Positions 54,925 to 63,948 of a DNA stretch of 64,000 bases are shown in pieces (within the stretch, counting starts at the first letter, position 1; each line of letters opens with the position of its first letter). The translations under genes were made by a program, and so were the position numbers. The DNA lies in NCBI RefSeq assembly GCF_011059105.1, contig NZ_JAALLS010000014.1, positions 1-64,000 of the forward strand, in the 5' to 3' direction. Source of the stretch: Fodinibius halophilus. GTDB lineage: Bacteria; Bacteroidota; Rhodothermia; Balneolales; Balneolaceae. Below the pieces are notes generated by a model. The model worked only from the letters and a program-made list of their open reading frames with translations. It ran no database searches and was not told the DNA's origin.

Positions 54925-55017
54925 ATGAATAAAATGTTATTGTCACAGATAATTAAGATCAGTTCCGGGCTTGGACTTTCGTCTGCAAAGGAATTTGTTA
55001 CGGCCCGGGAAGAGTAA
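54925..55017 (+). CDS. Possible 30-residue small protein
   Basis: ATG 54925 is preceded by AGGAG at a proper distance (10 bases), stronger than most ribosome-binding sites in this window. The peptide ends ISSGLGLSSAKEFVTAREE, which resembles the GLGLKEAKxLVE helix of ribosomal protein L7/L12. It could be a genuine short protein or a relic of an L7/L12-like domain. No homologue search was possible. Confidence 0.4.
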   Translation: MNKMLLSQIIKISSGLGLSSAKEFVTAREE

Positions 55018-55053
55018 CAGTTTTCATATTACCAGCAAATAAACATTTAACCC

Positions 55054-55320
55054 ATGACTAAATTTTTAGGTACATATCGCGGAGCCGCCGTATATGAGGT
55101 TGAACAGTTTGACCCATCGGAAGGTGAAAAGGTTGATGTAAAACTTATAGCTAATGGTTTTCATCCCGGTCAACAGAACATGAAGGTGGATTTTGCCGAG
55201 GAGGCCACATCGGTAAAGGATGCCCAAGAAAAGATAGAGACAGCGATCGACCGGTATTTAGAGGAGTATGGTTTGAATCAACTTGAAAGTGATAGCGAAG
55301 ACAATGGTAGCAACAGCTAA
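55054..55320 (+). CDS. Small acidic hypothetical protein
   Basis: An 88-residue soluble protein with no named domain. Sequence such as FLGTYRGAAVYEVEQFDPSEG and AQEKIETAIDRYLEEYG (a helix near the C-terminus) looks like a folded small protein rather than chance. It follows the 30-residue frame by 36 bases, so the two may be cotranscribed. Function unknown. Confidence 0.55.
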   Translation: MTKFLGTYRGAAVYEVEQFDPSEGEKVDVKLIANGFHPGQQNMKVDFAEEATSVKDAQEKIETAIDRYLEEYGLNQLESDSEDNGSNS

Positions 55321-55531
55321 CGAAATTTCTTATGAAGAGCATTTGCTGGTCGAAGAGGGGCAAGATATTCATGAGCACCAGCAGCAACTTTTATATGAGC
55401 AATCGCTGAAATCTGGAGAGAGGATAAGGGTCAGTATAACAGAAAGCTTGAGGGCGTCGAAGCACAGATCCAGCCCGACCTGTTGCGTCAAACATATCAA
55501 GGAAGCAACTGCCGATCATTCAGTTGAGTAA
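55304..55531 (+). CDS. Doubtful overlapping small ORF
   Basis: 75 codons from ATG 55304, overlapping the end of the previous gene by 17 bases. The N-terminal half (EISYEEHLLVEEGQ) is plausible. The second half may be frameshifted, since another frame there reads GVEAQIQPDLLRQTYQGSN, which looks more protein-like. Possibly a decayed gene. Confidence 0.28.
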   Translation: MVATANEISYEEHLLVEEGQDIHEHQQQLLYEQSLKSGERIRVSITESLRASKHRSSPTCCVKHIKEATADHSVE

Positions 55532-55601
55532 TTTGATATTGAGCAGTTGCAATAAAAAACCGATGTTTGTAGTCAGCTAATAAATTAATAGATTCGGGGC
55601 T

Positions 55602-57455
55602 ATGAAATCTCCTCACAACTGGAAGCAAAAGTGGATTAAGTGGCTTCGGCGATGGCGAAACTTTAGAAAAAAAGCCAATCTAAGTTTCCACTACCTGCAA
55701 GATGATATTTACGAAATTGACAAGGTCGCACATCCGTATCTGCGAGCCTTGAGCGTGCTGCTGAGCCTGCTGGTGATAGCCAGCATTCTTATTCCTATTG
55801 GCTTTGAACTGACCCCCGAGCTGGTATATCTGAATCGTCAGATAGAAGGATGGATCTTGTTTGGCTTTGTTGCCAGCTTCTTTATTCGCTTAATTTTGAC
55901 CAGCGATCGAAAGACCTACCTCAGGAAACGATGGTTTGAGGCTGTCGTTTCACTGTTTTCAGTGTTTCTACTCGTTGATATTGGGGTCTCCACAATTGGT
56001 ATTATTGATTACCTCTTTAAGGGCGCCGCCCATCCCGAAGAGCTATTCCTGAAGTTTCTAAAAGGTTATCTTCTTTTTGTGGTGGCGGTAAAGTTCCTGC
56101 AGTACCTGCCCGAACTGCTGGGGCAACAAAAGAATACCGGACGGTTTTTAATCTATAGTTTCTTATCGCTCATTGCCGGTGGTACCTTTCTACTTATGTT
56201 GCCTGGTGCCACTCAAGACGGACTCGGACTTGAATTTATTGACGCCCTCTTTACCTCCACCAGCGCGGTTTGTGTGACGGGCCTTATTGTGGTTGATACG
56301 GCCACTCATTTTACGCTTTTTGGGGAGCTGGTGATTCTTACCTTAATCCAGCTTGGCGGTATAGGAATTGTCACTTTTGCTACCTTTCTGTTTTTATTTA
56401 TCAGCGGAGGCCTGGGCGTCGGACAGATGAACACTCTTAAAGGAATGGTCGGGGAAAGCAATGCGAGCCTGGTGACGGCCACGCTAAAACGAGTGGTGGG
56501 ATTCACATTTTTGGTCGAGGCCATAGGTGCCGTAGGCTACTACCTGAGCTGGGAGGTCTCCTTCCCGAGCCATGGGCAACGGATCTTGTTCTCCATATTC
56601 CATGCGATATCGGCTTTTTGTAACGCAGGCTTTTCGCTGTTTACCAACAGCCTGGCGGATCCGGCGAATGCCACCAACCTGGGGATCAATATTACTACGA
56701 TGATACTTATCGTTTTGGGAGGATTGGGCTTCACCGTTATCTGGGAGATGATCAGAACCCGAACGGACCGCTCGCGCTGGCGACGGCGGTTATCGATACA
56801 TACCCGGACGGTGCTTGTGACTACGGCGGTACTTATTGCGGTGGGAACATTGTTTATCCTTGTTATGGAATGGAACCAAACGCTGGCCGGCTACAGCTGG
56901 GGGAATAAGATTATGGCGTCCCTCTTTCAGAGTATAACCACGCGTACTGCCGGATTTAACACCATTGATACCGGGGCTATCGGCATATCTGCTACCCTGG
57001 TGATGCTGATTCTGATGTTCATCGGGGGTTCGCCGGCTTCTACCGCGGGGGGGATCAAGACCACAACCTTTGCAGTGGTGATGCGCTCCATTGTGATGAC
57101 CGTACGCGGATACAACAAGATGGAACTGTTTAAGCGAACGGTACCCAATCATGTTATCTTTCGGGCTATGACCGTCATTTTATTAGCCGCTTCTTGTATT
57201 GGCGTTAGTACCATTTTATTATCGCTGGTAGAAGATCATGGCTTTGTGGATCTGTTTTTTGAAGAAGTGTCGGCCTTTGCCACGGTGGGTTTGTCCCGGG
57301 GTATTACCGGGGATCTAACATCGTGGGGAAAATTTATTATTGTGGTTTCTATGTTTTTGGGCCGTGTGGGGATTCTCACATTTATGGCGGCCTTTGCCAC
57401 CAAAGTAGATACCAATAAATACAAGTATCCCGAAGAAGATATTATGGTGTCATAA
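55602..57455 (+). CDS. trkH: TrkH/KtrB-type potassium uptake protein
   Basis: A 617-residue membrane transporter for K+ (or Na+-coupled K+) import. The four pore loops with the selectivity-filter glycines are visible as TSTSAVCVTGLIVVDT, AFCNAGFSLFTNS, TTRTAGFNTIDTG and AFATVGLSRGIT. The GGSPASTAGGIKTTT motif lies between loops 3 and 4. The N-terminus adds about four extra helices (residues about 50-175) before the canonical core, as is common in this phylum. It is followed after 365 bp by a KtrA-type regulator, the expected gating partner. Confidence 0.92.
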   Translation: MKSPHNWKQKWIKWLRRWRNFRKKANLSFHYLQDDIYEIDKVAHPYLRALSVLLSLLVIASILIPIGFELTPELVYLNRQIEGWILFGFVASFFIRLILTSDRKTYLRKRWFEAVVSLFSVFLLVDIGVSTIGIIDYLFKGAAHPEELFLKFLKGYLLFVVAVKFLQYLPELLGQQKNTGRFLIYSFLSLIAGGTFLLMLPGATQDGLGLEFIDALFTSTSAVCVTGLIVVDTATHFTLFGELVILTLIQLGGIGIVTFATFLFLFISGGLGVGQMNTLKGMVGESNASLVTATLKRVVGFTFLVEAIGAVGYYLSWEVSFPSHGQRILFSIFHAISAFCNAGFSLFTNSLADPANATNLGINITTMILIVLGGLGFTVIWEMIRTRTDRSRWRRRLSIHTRTVLVTTAVLIAVGTLFILVMEWNQTLAGYSWGNKIMASLFQSITTRTAGFNTIDTGAIGISATLVMLILMFIGGSPASTAGGIKTTTFAVVMRSIVMTVRGYNKMELFKRTVPNHVIFRAMTVILLAASCIGVSTILLSLVEDHGFVDLFFEEVSAFATVGLSRGITGDLTSWGKFIIVVSMFLGRVGILTFMAAFATKVDTNKYKYPEEDIMVS

Positions 57456-57820
57456 CAGGATGAATTGTTGAAAAATCACGCAATGGATGAAAATATAGTT
57501 TTAAAAATATCCTGAATAGAATACTATGGGTTTAAATAACCTGGTTGTCATCCCCCTAACCCCCTTCGAAGGGGGACAGAAAACGGGTATTGGCAGAATG
57601 TTAACGGTTCGCCTTAAAAGATTTAGATTGGTTGTAATTTTGTGTCACTTTTTTTACAGCCTCTTGAAGGGGAGGAGATAGTTCTTAATATGCTGTTAGA
57701 ACCGCACTGAACTTTTTGGCAGATGTTGATAAATTAGTTTTTCATATAGCGAAGTTGTTATAAATGAATTCCGGCGATTTAATTTTCGTCTCTTAATGTT
57801 AATCACCTATTTTTGAAATT
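57456..57820. other. Intergenic region between trkH and the KtrA-type gene
   Basis: 365 bp without a gene, unusually long for two subunits of one transporter. It includes CCCCCTTCGAAGGGGG near 57553, a short repeat hairpin found also near 54312, which may have inserted and lengthened the gap. Confidence 0.45.
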
Positions 57821-58522
57821 ATGAAACGACGAAGTGACCTGCATTTTGCAATTATCGGTATTGGAGCTTTTGGCAGTGCCCTGGCTAAAAAGCTTTCCGA
57901 GGAAGGAGCGTATGTAATCGCTATTGATAATAATATGGAGCATATCAACCAGGTCAAAGAATATGTCTCTGATGCCATCTGTTTTGATGCCACCGATCCG
58001 GACCTGCTGGAAAACCACGGTATTACCAACGTGGATGTGGCAATTATAGCCATCGGGGAAGCCTTTGAGCCGGTGGCTCTTATAGCCATGCATCTGATTA
58101 ATTCGGGTGTCACTGAGGTATATGGCCGGGCCGGCACCTATATTCAGGAACAGATTTTGAAACAGATCGGCATTACCGATGTCATCCACCCCGAGCGACA
58201 GGTCGCAGAGCGCATGGGAGTGTCACTGGTGCGCAGGGGGATGTCCGATGTGTTTGATATTGGGGAAGGACTGGCGATGTTTGAGATAGAAGCCCCGGAA
58301 GCAATGGTGGGATACACGCTGGCAGAACTCGAAATACGTAAGCGCTATGAGCTCAACTTAATCACCATTAAACGACCGGTAGAACTGGAAGGGGAGATCG
58401 GTCCCGAGAAACATTATAAACCTATCGGTATCCTGCGAGGTTCAACGGAGGTTAAAGAGGGAGACCAGTTTTTACTGGTGGGACGCAAAGAAGATGTCGA
58501 CAAGCTGCTTGAAACCAATTAA
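57821..58522 (+). CDS. ktrA: TrkA/KtrA-type potassium channel regulatory subunit
   Basis: A 233-residue cytoplasmic RCK protein. The TrkA_N Rossmann domain begins HFAIIGIGAFGSALAKKL (GxGxFG nucleotide loop) and continues AIDNNMEHI, DATDPDLL and VAIIAIGE. The TrkA_C domain from about residue 135 has LAELEIRKRYELNLITI and VKEGDQFLLVGRKEDV. It gates the TrkH-type pore upstream in response to nucleotides. Its stop is 2 bases from the stop of the convergent APC permease gene, leaving no room for a terminator between them. Confidence 0.93.
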   Translation: MKRRSDLHFAIIGIGAFGSALAKKLSEEGAYVIAIDNNMEHINQVKEYVSDAICFDATDPDLLENHGITNVDVAIIAIGEAFEPVALIAMHLINSGVTEVYGRAGTYIQEQILKQIGITDVIHPERQVAERMGVSLVRRGMSDVFDIGEGLAMFEIEAPEAMVGYTLAELEIRKRYELNLITIKRPVELEGEIGPEKHYKPIGILRGSTEVKEGDQFLLVGRKEDVDKLLETN

Positions 58523-58524
58523 CG

Positions 58525-60759
58525 CTACCTCGATAACCGTTCAATAATACCCTCCGTTACAGAGCGGGGTTTATATTCTCTGCTCCTTGTTATAATTAAG
58601 TTTCCATCGGTGTGTTCGCCAATCTCTTCGGGAATAGAGCCGAATAGCGCCTGCCGGATGGCTGTGCTGCGCGTTGCCCCGATACAGACCGTGTCATAGT
58701 CTTCTACGGCTTCCAGCAGTGTTTCACGTACGTTGTCGGATACAATGACTTCTGTATTGTACTGATCGGAGCTAATCCCGGCCTCATGGGCTACTGAATG
58801 AATATATCCCTCTCCCTTCGATTGGGGATCGGTGTGGCCATCGGTACCCGGTGTTTGGACCATCAACAGGGTAAGAGAAGTATCGTCGGCACTGGAGGCC
58901 AGGTCGTAACCTCGTTTGACGGCCAGTATCGTGTTTGGACCGGTTCCAACTAATACAACAATATTTTTCACCGGTTGTTGCCCGGCTTTTACAAGCGTTA
59001 TTTCACAGGTGGCTTCATCCACAATATGGTCGATATTGGAGCCCAGGATATGTTCATATCGTTTGCGTTTACCGCTCCATCCTAATATAAGATGTTGGGC
59101 TTGCTCTTCTTTAAGCACGTTCAATACGGTAGAACTGATGCTGTGGCCCACAATAGCCCGGGTACGAAGCCCTAAGCCAGCTTGCTCGGCTGTTTGTCGA
59201 GCACCGTTTAGCAGCTCTTGTTGGCGCTGAATACGTTCGTCTTCATACTCTATACTCTGCTGAAGAGAGGTCTGCTGAGGAACCTGCAGAACGCTTACAG
59301 CTACAATTTCCGCTTCGCCGTAATTGCCGCCAATCATGCCTCCAATATTGATAAGATGTTGCTCGGTCTTTGGGTTGGCCACGGGAATAACAATGCGATA
59401 TCGCTCATTGGGCGCGGGCGTACGATCACGGGCGGCAATAGCATCTCCCACGAGGCTGGGTTTGATGGCACGGCTAGCTGCATATCCGAAGTACCAAAGT
59501 ACACCTACTGCGATAATAATACCCCCGATGAGGAGTACCAGCGGACGCATCTGCGCTACAATAACCAAACATGATGCAGAGCCAAGAAGCGGGATCGTAG
59601 GATAGGCCCAGGAGGAGAGCTTAAAATCGGGATTATAATCCTCAGGCTCCGCCCGACGCATCACAATAACAGCTATATGAACTAATGCATAGGTGATCAG
59701 GTACAAGAAACTGGCGACATCGGCCAGCGTTTCGATACCGACGCCAATCGCGATAAGCAGCAGGATAACCGCTCCCGTAATAAGGATCGCCCGAAAGGGA
59801 GTGCGAAATTTGTCGTGAATTTTGTTGAGCCAGCCGGTAAGGATTTTATCGCGCCCCATCGCAAAGTTTACACGGGCCGCCGAAAGAATGGAGGCGTTGG
59901 CACTGGATACGGTAGCAAGCAGGGCCCCGACGACCATCATCAAGGCTCCAATAGTACCCAAGTACTCGCTGGCTACATCGGCCACCGGAATATTGGATCC
60001 GGCCAGCTCAGCCACCGGCAGTACCCCGGTAGAGACCAGCATCACCAACACATAGAATATCATAGGGGTAAGTACCGAGGCGATCATAGAGAGCGGCAGG
60101 TTGCGGCCGGGATTTTTGATCTCTTCGGCGCTGGTGGCTATCACTTCAAATCCTATAAAGGAGACATATACCGTGGCCGCCGTGGATGCTACTGCCCCCC
60201 ATCCATTGGGATTAAAGGGTTTAAATACGCCCCAGTCGATGTTGAAAACCCCGAAAGAAAGGAATACCAGTATAAAACCGATAAGAAGAATGACAATCAG
60301 GTTTTGCAGCGCTCCCGCTTCTTTTACACCCCGGTAGTTGACGCCAATAAGAAGAGCAGCCATCCCCAGGGCCGACCAACCAACGGCAATATTGCCATAG
60401 AAGAACGTCAGATATTGCCCGAAGCCAAGCATATAAAAGGCCGTGGCGAACATGAGTCCCGCCCACATGCTCCATCCCACAATAGAACCAAAGAAGCTGC
60501 CCATAGCCCGGTTCACATAATAATAGCTGCCGCCGGCCTTGGGCATGCCGGTTGCCAGCTCAGAAAGGGAGAGAGCAGTAAGTAATGATACAACCCCGCC
60601 AATGATAAACGAGATCATCCCCGCCGGACCCGCATTATTGGCTACGATACCGGGCAGCACAAAGATTCCGGCCCCGATCATAGTTCCTACCCCAATAGTG
60701 TACGCTTCCAGAAAGCCAAGATCCCGTGCTAACTCTTGGTCAGCCGTTGATTCTGTCAT
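58525..60759 (-). CDS. APC family amino-acid permease fused to universal-stress domains
   Basis: 744 residues. The N-terminal part (about 10-435) is an amino acid/polyamine/organocation permease with 12 helices, starting LEAYTIGVGTMIGAGIFVLPG (the GxGxxGAGIF substrate motif) with EELATGMP-like SELATGMPKAGGSYYYVNRA. The C-terminal 300 residues comprise two UspA-like domains (YRIVIPVANP..., then NIVVLVGTGPNTILAVKRG), ending DTVCIGATRSTAIRQALFG. Such fusions suggest nucleotide-dependent control of transport. The substrate is not deducible. It is convergent with ktrA. Confidence 0.92.
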   Translation of the reverse strand: MTESTADQELARDLGFLEAYTIGVGTMIGAGIFVLPGIVANNAGPAGMISFIIGGVVSLLTALSLSELATGMPKAGGSYYYVNRAMGSFFGSIVGWSMWAGLMFATAFYMLGFGQYLTFFYGNIAVGWSALGMAALLIGVNYRGVKEAGALQNLIVILLIGFILVFLSFGVFNIDWGVFKPFNPNGWGAVASTAATVYVSFIGFEVIATSAEEIKNPGRNLPLSMIASVLTPMIFYVLVMLVSTGVLPVAELAGSNIPVADVASEYLGTIGALMMVVGALLATVSSANASILSAARVNFAMGRDKILTGWLNKIHDKFRTPFRAILITGAVILLLIAIGVGIETLADVASFLYLITYALVHIAVIVMRRAEPEDYNPDFKLSSWAYPTIPLLGSASCLVIVAQMRPLVLLIGGIIIAVGVLWYFGYAASRAIKPSLVGDAIAARDRTPAPNERYRIVIPVANPKTEQHLINIGGMIGGNYGEAEIVAVSVLQVPQQTSLQQSIEYEDERIQRQQELLNGARQTAEQAGLGLRTRAIVGHSISSTVLNVLKEEQAQHLILGWSGKRKRYEHILGSNIDHIVDEATCEITLVKAGQQPVKNIVVLVGTGPNTILAVKRGYDLASSADDTSLTLLMVQTPGTDGHTDPQSKGEGYIHSVAHEAGISSDQYNTEVIVSDNVRETLLEAVEDYDTVCIGATRSTAIRQALFGSIPEEIGEHTDGNLIITRSREYKPRSVTEGIIERLSR

Positions 60760-60997
60760 ATGATATACCCACTGATATTGAAAAAAGATAACGACCGAAA
60801 AGGTACAAAATTCTATTTATTTCACAATAGAATTCTGACATCCTATTTATGGCTGATTCCCTTTAGCCAAAAAGGTAGAGGTTTAACTGTTGTTTATAGC
60901 AGTCTGATGGCAAGTTTTTCTCCATGGCATAGTCCTGAAAGCCGATTATACCCTATCTCACGTAGATATTTGGAAGGTTGGTCGATGCAAATAGTTA

Positions 60998-63004
60998 TTA
61001 GTTTGATAACCGAAAAAGTTCACCACAATTTACAAACTGATCAGCGTTGCCAACTAAAATCAAACGATCATCAGGCTGTAAACGAAAATCCGCAGAGGGA
61101 TTGCCGATAGTTTGCTCTCCTCGTTTAATTGCCAAAACAGTTAGGCCATATTCATTGCGAAGTTTTAATTCCCGAAGTGTTTTCCCGGCAGCAGGAGAAT
61201 GCTCTCGCACGGCCACTGCGCGGGTATGAAGACCTTCCTCGTCAAGCCCCTGCAGTACCATCAAATGGGCTTCCTGAATACTTCCCCGAACAATTTCGTA
61301 ATCATCGGCACGAAGCGCTTGTACATGCTCCTGTATTTCCTGCTGCGGAACTCTGTAAGCACCCAGGACATGGGAAAAAAGTCGCACTGTGGTTTCCATC
61401 TCTTCGGGTACAACAATATCGGCTCCCAGCTTTTCAAATCGTTCAATTTCACTCAAATACCGCGTGCGAACCATTATCTGCAGAGTGGGATTCAAGTGGC
61501 GAGCCTGCTGGATGATACGGGGGCTCGAAGCCGGATCATTGGTAGCAATTACACAGAGCTTAGCCCTTTTAACGGCTGCCAAATTAAGAATATGCTGCCG
61601 GCTTGCATCTCCAAATATGGCCGGAATATCGTTTTTGTGCATCTCTTCCACCGAGTCCGGGTTCATTTCAATAACAATATAGGGGATACCGGTATCGTGT
61701 AAGACCTGAACTAAATGGCGGCCCGCCGGGCCGTATCCTACTATAATAACGTGATCCTCTAGAATTGTCTTTGGCTTTTCAACCGAAGCTTGTTTTGAGG
61801 CCCGGGCCAGATGTCTCAGAAATGTCTTGCTGAGCAGTTCTCCCATCCAGCTGCTCTTGTGAAGCATAAAGGGAGTAGCAATCATCAACAGGACCGCCAC
61901 TGCAATAAATGTTTGTACGCCGTCTTCTCCCAGTCCCGCAGGAGTAATTCCGGCTGTACGACCGGCTCTTTCAAGTACAAATGAAAACTCCCCGATTTGG
62001 GCCAGTGTAAGCCCGGAAGCGGCAATAATCCGGATCGGATATTTTAAAGTCATTAAGCTGGCTGTAGTAATTAAAAATTTAATGATTACCACACTTACAG
62101 CAGTTCCGAGAATGATCAACGGGTTTGCAATGACAAAGTTCAGATCAAGCAACATGCCTACTGATACAAAGAAAACCGCATTAAATATCGTGCGCAGCGG
62201 CAATATTTCGCTGATGGCCTGTTCACTAAAATGACTCTCACTTACAACCAAGCCCGCCAAAAAAGCTCCCAGCGCAAGGCTCACACCTGCTAAATTTGTA
62301 AGGGCTGCAGTACCAAAGCAGATGGCAACTACCGTTAGCAGGAAGAGTTCTTGTCTCCGGGTTTTAGCTACCTGCTCTAAAATCCAGGGGACAATACGTT
62401 CGGCTAATAATAGGACGACCGTTATTAATACTCCTGCTTTGAGCAGTATCCATCCAATATTGGTTATTGATTCTGACTGGCCGGCCAGCATGGGTACGAG
62501 CAATACCATCACAATAATGACAAGGTCTTGGAAGATAAGTACAGCCAGCGATAGTTGTCCGGAAGGCGTGTCGGTCTTGTCCTCATCGCTAAGTAAACCC
62601 AATATAATAGCAGTACTGCTTAGGGCTACAAGACAGCCGGTATAGATCGCAGAATTCCAGCTAATGCCCCAGTACCATAAAATGAAAGTAACTATGCCAA
62701 CAGTAATCCCGACCTGTAATCCGCCTCCCAGGAATATGGCCTTTTTGATACGTGAAAGCTTCTCCAGGCTAAACTCGATACCAATGGTAAAAAGAAGAAG
62801 GATGATACCAATCTCAGCCAGCATATCTACCAGTTCCTGGTTTTGGACTAGTCCCAGGGCATTGGGGCCAATAATAACACCTGCAATTAAAAAGCCGACG
62901 ATAGGCACAATCTTAAGCCGGTAACATACGTAGGCAATACCCACGCTTACCGTAAATAGAGCGACGAGTTCTGTCAAGAAAGGAAGCGTAACAGCAAATA
63001 CCAT
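60998..63004 (-). CDS. CPA2 family monovalent cation:proton antiporter with TrkA domains
   Basis: A 668-residue KefB/YbaL-like antiporter. The membrane half (about 1-385) is a Na_H_Exchanger with GFLIAGVIIGPNALGLV and the region LALGAFLAGLVVSES. The cytoplasmic half has a TrkA_N domain (VIIVGYGPAGRHLVQVLHDT, FGDASRQHIL) and a TrkA_C domain (KLRNEYGLTVLAIKRGEQTI). It extrudes K+ or Na+ in exchange for H+ under nucleotide control. The ATG (63002-63004) shares a base with the stop of the upstream DUF3124 gene (TAATG), so translation is coupled. Confidence 0.94.
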   Translation of the reverse strand: MVFAVTLPFLTELVALFTVSVGIAYVCYRLKIVPIVGFLIAGVIIGPNALGLVQNQELVDMLAEIGIILLLFTIGIEFSLEKLSRIKKAIFLGGGLQVGITVGIVTFILWYWGISWNSAIYTGCLVALSSTAIILGLLSDEDKTDTPSGQLSLAVLIFQDLVIIVMVLLVPMLAGQSESITNIGWILLKAGVLITVVLLLAERIVPWILEQVAKTRRQELFLLTVVAICFGTAALTNLAGVSLALGAFLAGLVVSESHFSEQAISEILPLRTIFNAVFFVSVGMLLDLNFVIANPLIILGTAVSVVIIKFLITTASLMTLKYPIRIIAASGLTLAQIGEFSFVLERAGRTAGITPAGLGEDGVQTFIAVAVLLMIATPFMLHKSSWMGELLSKTFLRHLARASKQASVEKPKTILEDHVIIVGYGPAGRHLVQVLHDTGIPYIVIEMNPDSVEEMHKNDIPAIFGDASRQHILNLAAVKRAKLCVIATNDPASSPRIIQQARHLNPTLQIMVRTRYLSEIERFEKLGADIVVPEEMETTVRLFSHVLGAYRVPQQEIQEHVQALRADDYEIVRGSIQEAHLMVLQGLDEEGLHTRAVAVREHSPAAGKTLRELKLRNEYGLTVLAIKRGEQTIGNPSADFRLQPDDRLILVGNADQFVNCGELFRLSN

Positions 63005-63570
63005 TAGTTACCACTTGCTTCAGTTGATGAGCGTTCCTGTAAAACGCGTCCCACGCTTAAGAAAGAGATCCCTTGGTTACTTGAAGTGCTGATATTGACG
63101 GCTTCAATCACAGGCGGTATTACTGGTTCTTTTGATTTCCAGCTAACCAGAAAGTTTGCCCCTACACCACCCCGCAGATCGCGCTCTTCAATTACGTAAG
63201 CTGTTGAAGCCAATGGACTTATTTCGATTTCTGAATCGATATATCGCTGAACGAGTTTTCCCTGGGAATCATAGTACAAAACTTTTGTGAGTGTTAAAGG
63301 GCGATAGGGATCAGCATTACGTATACTCAGGGTGGTTGTTAAATTAAACGTTCTTTTTCGATCCTGTTGGTAGATATGAGAATAAACCGGTACATAAACC
63401 ATTTGGCCAATACTGGTGGCATCACGAGTGAATGAATCTGACTGTTTAATCAAAACAGAGTCAACCACAGTAGTATCCGGTGGCGCCGACTGTTCAACCG
63501 GATTGGATTCCTGCCGTTCGGTGCAACTGATGATAGCCAATATCAATATAGTGGAGTAAAAGAATTTCAT
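63004..63570 (-). CDS. DUF3124 lipoprotein
   Basis: About 188 residues from ATG 63568-63570. A lipobox is seen in ILAIISCTER, and the DUF3124 signature is IGQMVYVPVYSHIY with SIRNADPYRPLTLTKVLYYD (in parts) and a conserved end. An upstream Met in frame (63604-63606) would add 12 residues before the signal and is less likely. The family is periplasmic or outer-membrane, of unknown function. Its stop overlaps the antiporter start, suggesting an accessory role for cation export (inference). Confidence 0.87.
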   Translation of the reverse strand: MKFFYSTILILAIISCTERQESNPVEQSAPPDTTVVDSVLIKQSDSFTRDATSIGQMVYVPVYSHIYQQDRKRTFNLTTTLSIRNADPYRPLTLTKVLYYDSQGKLVQRYIDSEIEISPLASTAYVIEERDLRGGVGANFLVSWKSKEPVIPPVIEAVNISTSSNQGISFLSVGRVLQERSSTEASGN

Positions 63571-63717
63571 TGTCATCCAATTATAGTATTCATCAAAACC
63601 ATGCATTATAAATATAATTAAATTATAAGCAACAATGTTGCACCCTTTTCTCGAAGAGATAGCGGAGAGTTTTGGGGGCAGTGAGGAATACTAAGGTTGA
63701 CGGAAACTAATTTTGAA

Positions 63718-63844
63718 GGGACCTTTGCAAAACCAGGCAGTCATTCTGAATGTAATGAAGGATCTCCCTTTCAACGACAGCAGATGGATACTGGAGATTC
63801 TTCGACAAGCTCAGAATGACGAAATCAAAGGTTTTGCAAAGCGC
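63718..63844. mobile_element. MITE-like element, 127 bp
   Basis: Third near-identical copy of the 127-bp element, oriented as at 36236. Ends GGGACCTTTGCAAAACC and GGTTTTGCAAAGCGC (one or two changes at the right end). Flanks TTTTGAA on the left and CTTTGAA on the right (after one extra base) are a possible imperfect duplication. Confidence 0.87.
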
Positions 63845-63948
63845 TCTTTGAAATTGGTGCTTGTTCTCACAGGATTAATACTACTGAGAAATTAGGTTTG
63901 TGTAAAAATTAATATAAGGGAGGGGCAGGGAGGCTCGGATATTTTTAA

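Noticed and set aside
63713-63895. 60-codon plus-strand frame at the right end
   Set aside because: It is the miniature element read through; the same frame appears in the other copies and is not a gene.
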